From SURF-24 sp964537965 (GTDB lineage: Bacteria > Bacteroidota > Ignavibacteria > Ignavibacteriales > SURF-24): DNA of 17,194 bases. The translations under genes and the position numbers were made by a program. Position 1 is the stretch's first letter; every line of letters starts with the position of its first letter. Shown piece after piece: positions 7,411 through 14,367 of the stretch. Location: NCBI GenBank assembly GCA_964537965.1, contig CAZIDB010000094.1, positions 1 through 17,194 of the forward strand. The letters are read 5' to 3'. The notes below the pieces were generated by a model. That model made no database searches. It was not told the DNA's origin and was given only the letters and a program-made list of their open reading frames with translations.

Positions 7411-7439
7411 GGAATAAACATCCAATGGGGTTTGTCTAA
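7411..7439 (+). promoter_or_regulatory. ECF sigma promoter copy 1, upstream of the Spy-like gene and export cluster
   Basis: GGAATAA (7411-7417), 16 bases, GTCTAA (7434-7439): the same pattern as the divergent copy 96 bases away. Initiation near 7446 leaves a leader of about 27 bases that contains the ribosome site AGGTGA (7463-7468) for the Spy-like gene. No clear terminator is seen until after 13622, so this promoter may drive the whole pump cluster. Confidence 0.78.
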
Positions 7440-7472
7440 TTGCTAAACGATTTATTAAACTCAGGTGACAAA

Positions 7473-7880
7473 ATGCGAAAACTATCAATTGCTCTTTTCT
7501 TATTCTTCTTTTTCTCAGTTTCATTTGCACAAAAGGGACCGGGTCCTGATCCTAAGGAAATGATCTCTGATTTAAAATGTAAACTTGATCTAACGGACTC
7601 CCAGGTTAAAAAAGTAGAGAACCTCTTTGAGCAGAACCGTAAAAAAATGGATGCTCTTTTCAATAAAAATAAAGAAGACCGTGAAGCTTCCCACAATGCT
7701 ATGAAAGAAATAATGGACAATACCGATAAAGAAATTGAAAAAATTCTTGATAAGAATCAGTTGGAAAAGTACAAAAAGATGATGAAAGACAGGAAGAATG
7801 ATAAGGGAAGGAAAATGCCACCGCCAGATGGACAAGGAGATGGTGATAGAATGCCTCCTCCCCCACCGGATGATTTTTAA
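7473..7880 (+). CDS. Secreted Spy/CpxP-like periplasmic protein
   Basis: A 135-residue protein with a clear signal peptide (MRKLSIALFLFFFFSVSFA, cleavage expected after residue 19). The mature part is helical and highly charged, with two family motifs: LDLTDSQVKKVENLF (38-52), a true LTxxQ, and LDKNQLEKYKKMM (92-104). It ends in a Pro/Asp/Gly/Met tail (KMPPPDGQGDGDRMPPPPPDDF is 22 residues, 114-135). Spy and CpxP are periplasmic chaperones or feedback modulators induced by envelope stress, so a similar role is likely. The ATG at 7473 is chosen over an upstream in-frame TTG (7440) because it has AGGTGA 4 bases upstream and starts the signal peptide directly. It is the first gene downstream of ECF promoter copy 1 and precedes the export genes. 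Confidence 0.82.
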   Translation: MRKLSIALFLFFFFSVSFAQKGPGPDPKEMISDLKCKLDLTDSQVKKVENLFEQNRKKMDALFNKNKEDREASHNAMKEIMDNTDKEIEKILDKNQLEKYKKMMKDRKNDKGRKMPPPDGQGDGDRMPPPPPDDF

Positions 7881-7965
7881 AATCGCTCCTTAATTATTTC
7901 TCAGTTTGCAATTGAAATGATTAAGACTGGTTAAATGAACTGATAATTACTTGCTGGAACTTAAA

Positions 7966-9267
7966 ATGAAAAAAAAGATAATCATAATAACAACATTAGC
8001 AATAGGACTATTAATTGCTTCATACTTTATTTTCTTCAGCAGTGCAGATGCAAAGGAAAGCTATTCTTTTGGTGAACTGACTGAAGGTGATCTTAATGTT
8101 GTTATTACAAGCTCCGGTACACTTGAAGCTACCTCTACTGTTGATGTTGGCACCCAGGTGTCCGGAAAAATTACCAGGCTGTATGTTGATTTTAACAGTG
8201 AAGTTAAAAGAGGTCAGCTGCTTGCAGTTTTAGATACCGTCAATCTGGTTGAACAGGTTAGCGATGCACAGGCAAACCTTGCAAAAGCAAAGGCTGAATA
8301 CAACCAGAAACTTGTTATTCATGAAAGGAATAAAATACTTTACGAAAAACAATATATATCCGAACTTGACTACACACAATCCCAAACGGATGTAGAAGCT
8401 TCATTGGCGTCTTACAAATCTTCACAGTCTGCTCTTGAAAGGGCAAAGACTAATCTTAGTTATGCCTACATTTACGCACCTATTGCAGGAAAAATTATAA
8501 ACAGAAGTGTTGAAGAAGGCCAGACAGTTGCTGCAAGTTTTTCCGCTCCAACCTTATTTACCATTGCACAGGATCTTTCCTCAATGCGTATTCTTGCAAG
8601 TGTAGATGAAAGCGATATTGGCCAGATTAAAGAAGGTCAGAAAGTAAGTTTTACAGTTCAGGCTTATTCAGATAAAACTTTTGAAGGAACAGTTACACAA
8701 ATTCGTCTCAACGCAACGGTTGCGTCTAATGTTGTTAATTATGTCGTTGTAATCAACTCAGATAACCCCGATAAACTCCTGCTCCCAGGAATGACTGCAA
8801 CCGTTGATTTTTATGTTGAACAAAGAGAAAATGCTCTGCTTATTCCGAATACAGCTCTAAGGTTTGAACCTTCCGACGAAATGCTGGCAGAGATAAAAAA
8901 GAATATGGAAGAAGAAATTGCTTCTCTTCCGGATAGCATAAAGAATAAATTTAAAAACGGACCGCAGCAAGGTGGAACACCACCTGCCGGTATGCCTCCG
9001 TTAAATTCTGGAAATGGTGGTAAGGTTAATATGTCAAAAGTCTATTACCTTGATTCGATTGGAAAGCTAAAAATGACAATGGTAATGACTGGTCTTACTG
9101 ATGGAAAAAATACAGAAGTGGTTAGAAGCCGCAACCTGAAATCAGGAATGAAAGTTATAACCGGTTTGCAGGATGTTGAATCGACAACAACTAAAAAAAG
9201 TTCTAACCCGTTAAATCAGAACCAGGGTGGGCCTGGTGCAGGCGGCCCGCCTCCGATGATGATGTAA
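7966..9267 (+). CDS. macA: MacA-like periplasmic adaptor (RND/HlyD family) of an ABC export system
   Basis: A 433-residue membrane-fusion protein. One N-terminal membrane segment (about 4-24) is followed by the lipoyl half-motif VDVGTQVSGKITRLYVDFNSEVKRGQLLAVLD (59-90), a short coiled-coil hairpin (about 92-164), the returning half YAYIYAPIAGKIINRSVEEGQTV (166-188), a beta-barrel (205-285) and a membrane-proximal domain. Within the last domain, after NTALRF (295-300), lies an insertion of about 55 residues with KNGPQQGGTPPAGMPPLNSGNGG, and the protein ends in GGPGAGGPPPMMM. The ATG at 7966 is preferred over an in-frame TTG at 7951. It should link the MacB-type transporter encoded next to the TolC-like channel. 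The symbol is by family resemblance; the substrate is unknown. Confidence 0.88.
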   Translation: MKKKIIIITTLAIGLLIASYFIFFSSADAKESYSFGELTEGDLNVVITSSGTLEATSTVDVGTQVSGKITRLYVDFNSEVKRGQLLAVLDTVNLVEQVSDAQANLAKAKAEYNQKLVIHERNKILYEKQYISELDYTQSQTDVEASLASYKSSQSALERAKTNLSYAYIYAPIAGKIINRSVEEGQTVAASFSAPTLFTIAQDLSSMRILASVDESDIGQIKEGQKVSFTVQAYSDKTFEGTVTQIRLNATVASNVVNYVVVINSDNPDKLLLPGMTATVDFYVEQRENALLIPNTALRFEPSDEMLAEIKKNMEEEIASLPDSIKNKFKNGPQQGGTPPAGMPPLNSGNGGKVNMSKVYYLDSIGKLKMTMVMTGLTDGKNTEVVRSRNLKSGMKVITGLQDVESTTTKKSSNPLNQNQGGPGAGGPPPMMM

Positions 9268-9292
9268 ATATCTTTTGCAGGAGATTAAGAAT

Positions 9293-10057
9293 TTGAACGA
9301 CACGATTATAAAAACAGTTAATCTGGCAAAGACATATAAAGTAGGTGAAATTGAAGTACCTGCATTAAAAACTGTTAACCTATCTGTAAGCAAGGGAGAG
9401 TTTGTTGCAATAATGGGCGCATCAGGTTCAGGAAAATCAACACTAATGAATTTGCTCGGATGCCTTGATAAACCAACTGCAGGAGAATATTATCTTGACG
9501 GGACAAATACAAGCAAGCTTTCAAAAAATGAATACGCAAATATCAGGAACCAGAAGATTGGATTTGTATTCCAGGGATTTAATTTGCTGCCAAGAACTAC
9601 AGCACTTGAAAATGTTGAACTTCCATTAATGTATGACAGGCAGAATAAGGATAAAAATCATAAAGCGCTTGCAGTAGAAGCATTAAAAAAAGTCGGACTT
9701 ACTGATCGGTCGCACCACGAACCTAACCAGTTATCCGGCGGGCAGCAGCAGCGGGTTGCAATTGCAAGAGCATTGGTGAATAAACCAACAATAATTCTTG
9801 CAGATGAACCAACCGGAAACCTTGACAGCCGCACATCAATTGAAATTTTCTGCCTCTTCCAGAAATTAAATGAGGAAGGCATTACAATTATTATGGTTAC
9901 TCATGAGCGTGATTTTGCAGCTTTCGCTAAAAGGATAATTGAAATGCGCGACGGGAAAATTATTAAAGACTTCTTTATTAAAGACCGGTTGATTGCCGAA
10001 AAAGAATTAATAAATATTCCTGAAGAAACAATATTTGAAGAGTTGAAGGAGATGTGA
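9293..10057 (+). CDS. MacB/LolD-type ABC transporter ATP-binding protein
   Basis: A 254-residue ATPase of the MacB/LolD group. Walker A is GASGSGKST, the Q-loop lies in GFVFQGFNLLPR, the signature is LSGGQQQRVAIARAL, Walker B is IILADEPTGNLD, and the switch histidine is in MVTHERD. All catalytic residues are present. The start is a TTG at 9293, chosen because AGGAG (9279-9283) stands 9 bases upstream; the earlier in-frame TTG at 9275 lies before that ribosome site. In E. coli MacB this domain is fused to the permease. Here it is a separate gene 3 bases upstream of the permease, as in other split MacB-type systems. It powers the mechanotransmission cycle with the permease that drives periplasmic substrate out through the TolC-like channel. 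Confidence 0.93.
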   Translation: MNDTIIKTVNLAKTYKVGEIEVPALKTVNLSVSKGEFVAIMGASGSGKSTLMNLLGCLDKPTAGEYYLDGTNTSKLSKNEYANIRNQKIGFVFQGFNLLPRTTALENVELPLMYDRQNKDKNHKALAVEALKKVGLTDRSHHEPNQLSGGQQQRVAIARALVNKPTIILADEPTGNLDSRTSIEIFCLFQKLNEEGITIIMVTHERDFAAFAKRIIEMRDGKIIKDFFIKDRLIAEKELINIPEETIFEELKEM

Positions 10058-10060
10058 ATT

Positions 10061-11278
10061 ATGTCGCCGAAGATTTTATTGAAAGCAGCAATTAAAAGTA
10101 TTATAAAATCAAGAATGAGAAGCTTACTAACAGCGCTTGGAATTATTATTGGCGTTGCTGCAGTTGTTGTTATGGTTGCCGTTGGAGACGGCGCCCAACT
10201 TCAGGTTGAAGAACAGATACAAGCTCTTGGCTCTAATCTTATTATAATTACGCCGGGCACTTCTACTACAGGTGGAATACGCGGAGGTGCCGGCTCATTT
10301 AACCGCTTTACTCTTGATGATGTTGATAAAATTAAAAACGAAGCAACTTTAATTAAAGGCGTATCGCCGTTAGTTCGTTCAGGTGGACAGGTAATTGGCG
10401 GAACAGGAAACTGGTTTACACAAATACAGGGCGTTTCACCGGATTATCTTGAAATCCGCTCCTGGAGTTTGGAGAGTGGTGAATTCTTTACAGATAGAGA
10501 TATAACTGCACGGGCAAAAGTATGTGTCCTTGGTTCTGAAATTGTCGAAAATCTTTTTGCAAATGAAGATCCGATTGGCAAGCAGGTTAGAATCCGGAAC
10601 GTTCCGTTTAGAGTAATAGGAGTGCTCAAATCAAAAGGACAGACTGCTGTTGGAACAAGCAATGATGATATTATCCTTGCTCCTTCCAAGACAGTGCTTG
10701 ACAGACTATCCGGCGGCAGATTCATTAGCTCAATACAGGCAAGTGCAGTTTCTGCAGAGAAGAATACGGCAGCACAGGAAGAATTGAGAAGCATCATGAG
10801 AGAATCCCATAAACTTGAAACAGGTGAAGATGATGATTTTACCATCAAAGATCAGGCAGATATTGCCGAAGCACAAACCGAAACATCAAGAATATTAACT
10901 TATCTTCTTGCATCTGTTGCAGGAGTATCATTGATTGTTGGCGGAATTGGGATTATGAACATTATGCTCGTATCTGTAACTGAACGTACAAGAGAAATAG
11001 GTATAAAATTATCCGTGGGCGCAAGAGCTTCAGATATACTGATTCAGTTTTTAACTGAAGCCACTGTTCTTAGTTTATCCGGCGGAACAATAGGAGTTAT
11101 TATTTCATTCATAATAACTTATATCCTGAATAATTATACTGACCAGACAGCATATATTAAACCGCAGATAATATTAATTGCATTCGGGTTTGCAGGAGCA
11201 ATAGGAATATTTTTCGGATTCTACCCTGCAAAAAAAGCTGCAGCCTTAAATCCTATTGATGCACTAAGATATGAATAA
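10061..11278 (+). CDS. MacB-type ABC transporter permease (MacB_PCD plus FtsX domains)
   Basis: A 405-residue inner-membrane protein with the four-helix MacB topology: one helix at about 22-45, a large periplasmic core (about 46-275, opening with VGDGAQLQVEEQIQALGSNL), then three helices at about 278-303, 330-357 and 370-390. The conserved FtsX stretch GGIGIMNIMLVSVTERTREIGIKLSVGA (294-321) includes the coupling helix that contacts the ATPase. The C-terminal YPAKKAAALNPIDALRYE is the usual family ending. A ribosome site AAGGAGA lies about 7 bases before the ATG. With the upstream MacA-like and ATPase genes and the downstream channel it forms a complete tripartite exporter. MacB systems export macrolides, lipopeptides, toxins or haem-related molecules; nothing here fixes the substrate. 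Confidence 0.93.
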   Translation: MSPKILLKAAIKSIIKSRMRSLLTALGIIIGVAAVVVMVAVGDGAQLQVEEQIQALGSNLIIITPGTSTTGGIRGGAGSFNRFTLDDVDKIKNEATLIKGVSPLVRSGGQVIGGTGNWFTQIQGVSPDYLEIRSWSLESGEFFTDRDITARAKVCVLGSEIVENLFANEDPIGKQVRIRNVPFRVIGVLKSKGQTAVGTSNDDIILAPSKTVLDRLSGGRFISSIQASAVSAEKNTAAQEELRSIMRESHKLETGEDDDFTIKDQADIAEAQTETSRILTYLLASVAGVSLIVGGIGIMNIMLVSVTERTREIGIKLSVGARASDILIQFLTEATVLSLSGGTIGVIISFIITYILNNYTDQTAYIKPQIILIAFGFAGAIGIFFGFYPAKKAAALNPIDALRYE

Positions 11279-11344
11279 TACTTTTTTTATTTACTCAACA
11301 AATATAAATTTGACATTACAAGTTAATAACATAGAGTTTATTTA

Positions 11345-12676
11345 ATGAAACGAATTACTAAAATTATTCTTTTAATTAATCTGGTTTCTGTTCCCTTTAT
11401 TACCGCCCAGGAAAAGATAACATTGAGCCAGGCTATTACAACAGCTCTTAACCAGAACAGTACCTTAATTCAAACCTCTAATAGTCTAAAAATCTCAGAA
11501 GCTTCGGTTAAGAGTGCTTACGGCAGCTTATTACCTACGTTAAATCTTAATGGAGGCTGGAGCTGGCAGCGCGTTAGTAATAACCAGGGCAATACGCAAA
11601 TCGATTATCTCGGTAACATCGAAAATGTCGGTGAATCTCAAATCGATTCCCGGAATTACAATCTTTCATTGGGCGGTAATTTTACTGTGTTTGACGGGCT
11701 CTCTTCTTTTAAAAATATAAGTCAGAAAAAGACAGACCTTGAATCTGCAAGACTTGACCTTGAAAAGCTGAAACAGGATGCTATACTTCAAACTGTTAAT
11801 CTTTTCGTTTTAATAATGAATTACCAGAAGACATTAAAATTCCAGGAAGAAGATTTAAAGTACAACCAGGATTTACTTGAAAAAATTAAGGGCATGCATG
11901 AATTAAAAATGATAGCAAATTTTGATTTGTACTCACAGGAATATCAGACCGCCAATTCCCAGTTAATATTATTGCAGGCAGAAAACGAATATGAAAAAGC
12001 AAAACTCAACCTGCTCACTTATCTTTCCAAGGATATAACAAAGGAATACACTTTTGAACTTGATTCAAGTTATGTGCTGGATGTTATTAATGATCTTGAT
12101 AATCCTGAAATTCTATACCAGACTGCGCTAAACCGACGCGCTGATTTTAACAGCCAGAAACTTAAACTTGAAAGCGGAGAATATCAATTATCAATAGCTA
12201 AGAGCGGACTCTATCCAAACATTTCCGGTAACTATGGTTTCTCTACAAGCGCAGTTAAGTTAGGAGATATATTTAACAGAAAAGTTTACAACTTTGGTCT
12301 TTCACTTAATGTACCTATTTTCTCAGGTTGGATGACTGAATACTCGATTGAATCAGCACTTGTTCAAATAAAAAATTCCAACGAACAATTAAATGCTCTT
12401 GAACGGCAGATTAAAACCGAAGTAAAAGCTGCGATGCTGGATCTTAAATCAACACAACTTCAACTTGAAGTTACAAAGACTGCTGTTAAATCCGCAAAAG
12501 AAACATGGGATATACAAAGAGAAAAATATAAACTTGGAACTGTAACCTACATTGACCAGCAGCTTGCTTACAGGGATTTTGTTCAGGCAACCAACAACAG
12601 CATTACGGCTGAATCAAATTATATTTTTAAACAATTTACTCTGCTAAATGCACTTGGTTTGCTGAACAACCAATAA
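11345..12676 (+). CDS. TolC-like outer-membrane efflux protein
   Basis: A 443-residue outer-membrane factor. The signal peptide MKRITKIILLINLVSVPFITA is cleaved before QEKITL. Two similar halves of the OEP family follow, each with long alpha-helical tunnel segments rich in Gln, Leu, Ser, Asn and Lys (for example LSQAITTALNQNSTLIQ and NPEILYQTALNRRADFNSQ) and beta-barrel strands (LPTLNLNGGWSWQR; LYPNISGNYGFSTS). The ending QFTLLNALGLL is typical. It lies 66 bases after the permease in the same direction and completes the MacA-MacB-TolC type exporter. It probably shares the ECF-driven transcript, although a separate promoter in the 66-bp gap cannot be excluded. Confidence 0.9.
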   Translation: MKRITKIILLINLVSVPFITAQEKITLSQAITTALNQNSTLIQTSNSLKISEASVKSAYGSLLPTLNLNGGWSWQRVSNNQGNTQIDYLGNIENVGESQIDSRNYNLSLGGNFTVFDGLSSFKNISQKKTDLESARLDLEKLKQDAILQTVNLFVLIMNYQKTLKFQEEDLKYNQDLLEKIKGMHELKMIANFDLYSQEYQTANSQLILLQAENEYEKAKLNLLTYLSKDITKEYTFELDSSYVLDVINDLDNPEILYQTALNRRADFNSQKLKLESGEYQLSIAKSGLYPNISGNYGFSTSAVKLGDIFNRKVYNFGLSLNVPIFSGWMTEYSIESALVQIKNSNEQLNALERQIKTEVKAAMLDLKSTQLQLEVTKTAVKSAKETWDIQREKYKLGTVTYIDQQLAYRDFVQATNNSITAESNYIFKQFTLLNALGLLNNQ

Positions 12677-12689
12677 ATTATCAAAATTT

Positions 12690-13622
12690 ATGTCGTCAAA
12701 AATTACCAGATACGGAATTAAAGATATTGATATAGAAGTATTCAATGAAAATTCAACCGGATTATTCATAACAAGTCTGGACGAACTTATTGAACGACAT
12801 AACAACATGATTTCCCAGCCGCACAGAATCTGCTTCAACCAGATTTTACTAATTACTGAAGGAGACGGAATTCTCAATATCGATTCGAATCAAATTGAAC
12901 TATCTCCTCGAAAGTTAGTTGCTATGGTAAAAGGTCAGGTGGAATCGTTGTTCATTAAAAGAAATACTAAGGGTTATGTAATTCAGTTTACCGAGGATTT
13001 TATTCACAGGTACCCGGGTGATCTTGACTGGATAAATAATCTGAAACTTTTCAATCCATATGTTAAACCCTGCTGCATAACCCTGTCATCAATTGAGCAT
13101 CTGAATTTCTTAAACATTATTGATAGCATTCTTTCGGAGCTGAATAACGATAACGATGATATGAGAAATGATATACTTGCTAACCTGTTAAAGACTTTTC
13201 TTCTTTTAGCCGAAAGGATTAAACGCAGCAAAACAGGCGGCAATGTTACAAATATTAATGACTGGAGTTATGTAATTGAATTCAAAAAGAAACTTGAAGA
13301 TAATTTTCATATATCAAGATCAGTCAATTTTTATGCTGGCGAACTAAACATCACTCAAAAGAAGCTTAATAGTATTACAACCGGTTTCTGGGGTAAGAAT
13401 GCAAAACAGGTTATAGAGGAACGCGTTCTTCTTGAAATAAAAAGAATGCTGGTATACACAAATAAAACAATAAAAGAGATTGGTCTTTCTGTTGGATTTA
13501 ATGATCCCACTAACTTTAATAAATTCTTCAGGAAGTATGAACACTATACTCCTGCAAATTTCAGATCAATAAATAAAAAATCTTTTCACTACCATACTTC
13601 GGCTGTAATTAACCATCTATAA
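12690..13622 (+). CDS. AraC-family transcriptional regulator
   Basis: A 310-residue protein. The N-terminal part has a cupin-like sensory fold (CFNQILLITEGDGILNIDSNQIELSPRKLVAMVKG, about 48-82). The C-terminal domain has the two helix-turn-helix units of the AraC family: YAGELNITQKKLNSITTGFWG (215-235) and KTIKEIGLSVGFNDPTNFNKFFRKYEHYTPANFR (259-292), the second being the strongly conserved signature. It starts only 13 bases after the channel gene and is therefore probably co-transcribed. It could give the pump a second, ligand-dependent layer of control, or regulate something else and merely ride on the transcript. The ligand is unknown. No AraC binding sites are apparent to me by eye. Confidence 0.9.
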   Translation: MSSKITRYGIKDIDIEVFNENSTGLFITSLDELIERHNNMISQPHRICFNQILLITEGDGILNIDSNQIELSPRKLVAMVKGQVESLFIKRNTKGYVIQFTEDFIHRYPGDLDWINNLKLFNPYVKPCCITLSSIEHLNFLNIIDSILSELNNDNDDMRNDILANLLKTFLLLAERIKRSKTGGNVTNINDWSYVIEFKKKLEDNFHISRSVNFYAGELNITQKKLNSITTGFWGKNAKQVIEERVLLEIKRMLVYTNKTIKEIGLSVGFNDPTNFNKFFRKYEHYTPANFRSINKKSFHYHTSAVINHL

Positions 13623-13691
13623 AAAGCACTTCATCACGATAGTTAAAGAGAATAGTTAAAACACTTTTAAACTTGATAAAGGAGTAGCATA

Positions 13692-14114
13692 ATGGTTAAC
13701 AGTATTTCAGGTTCCGGTTCAATTCAATATCAACCTTTTAATGATTCTGCAGCGAAATTAACAGATGAGCAGAAAGAAACTTTGCAAAGCATCATATCAA
13801 ATTATGATCCTGAAAACATGACTCAGGATTCCATGAGAGCAATGATGAAAGAAATTAAAGAAGCAGGCATTACTCCCAGCAAAGATATGCGGGATATAAT
13901 GGATGCGGCTGGATTTAAACCACCTGAAAAACCACAGGGACCGCCGCCGCAGGAAGGTGCAGATACTCAGAATAGTCTTCCTCAGTTCTTAATTGATTTC
14001 ATGGAGAAGCAGCAGTCTGGCGAAGTAACACAGGAAGATATCGACACACTCGTTGCTAATCTTCAGTCTTCCGGTAAAACCACAGTCGGCTCTATCATCG
14101 ATCAGAAATCCTGA
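13692..14114 (+). CDS. Small acidic protein of unknown function with an LTDEQ motif
   Basis: A 140-residue protein without signal peptide or membrane segment. An N-terminal Ser/Gly-rich stretch is followed by LTDEQKETLQSIISNYDPENMTQDSMRAMMKEIKEAGITPSKDMRDIMDAAGF (residues 23-75, helical), a proline-rich linker (KPPEKPQGPPPQEG, 76-89) and a second helical part with FLIDFMEKQQSGEVTQEDIDTLVANL. I have seen similar small proteins in other bacteria but know no function. The D/N/E loops (SNYDPENMTQDS, SGEVTQEDID) are faintly EF-hand-like but do not make a convincing calcium site. The start is well supported: AAAGGAG (13678-13684) lies 7 bases upstream. The 69-bp gap to the AraC gene leaves its promoter undetermined. 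A hairpin terminator follows the stop. Confidence 0.8.
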   Translation: MVNSISGSGSIQYQPFNDSAAKLTDEQKETLQSIISNYDPENMTQDSMRAMMKEIKEAGITPSKDMRDIMDAAGFKPPEKPQGPPPQEGADTQNSLPQFLIDFMEKQQSGEVTQEDIDTLVANLQSSGKTTVGSIIDQKS

Positions 14115-14126
14115 TCCACGGTTTTT

Positions 14127-14163
14127 AAAGAATCTATCTTGCTTTGCAGGGTAGATTCTTTTC
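14127..14163 (+). terminator. Hairpin terminator after the small LTDEQ protein gene
   Basis: AAAGAATCTATC (14127-14138) pairs with GGTAGATTCTTT (14150-14161) in a 12-bp stem with one T-G wobble and an 11-base loop, followed by TC and a T-rich stretch. It lies 12 bases after the stop codon. The U-tract is short, so efficiency may be modest. Confidence 0.65.
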
Positions 14164-14210
14164 AATAAATAATTTCTTCATTCACTTCCCTGCACCTTTA
14201 ATCAAAGCCG

Positions 14211-14233
14211 CCGGCAGTTGTCCGGATTAATCT
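14211..14233 (+). repeat. 23-nt direct repeat, left copy, flanking the HTH/Fic pair
   Basis: Starts CCGGCAGTTGTCCGG and ends ATTAATCT. It matches the copy at 15551-15573 at 19 of 23 positions without gaps and in the same orientation. It lies outside the Fic gene's 3' end. It could be a recombination footprint or simply a dispersed intergenic repeat. Confidence 0.45.
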
Positions 14234-14367
14234 CAATCATTATATTCACCACCGGTAAATCAAAATAAATTTTATTATTGTATCATATTGAAGGGATAAT
14301 AGTTGCTCAGTAAAAAGATTAATTATGTATCAATCTATTTTTATCTATTTCTGATACCAGCTAAAAT

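Noticed and set aside
11310..11338. TTGACA upstream of the TolC-like gene as a separate promoter.
   Set aside because: The hexamer is perfect but no acceptable -10 lies 16-18 bases downstream (AGAGTT at 17).
11482..11488. Additional GTCTAA inside the TolC-like gene as a fourth ECF site.
   Set aside because: It has no GGAATAA at the required distance upstream and lies within a coding region.
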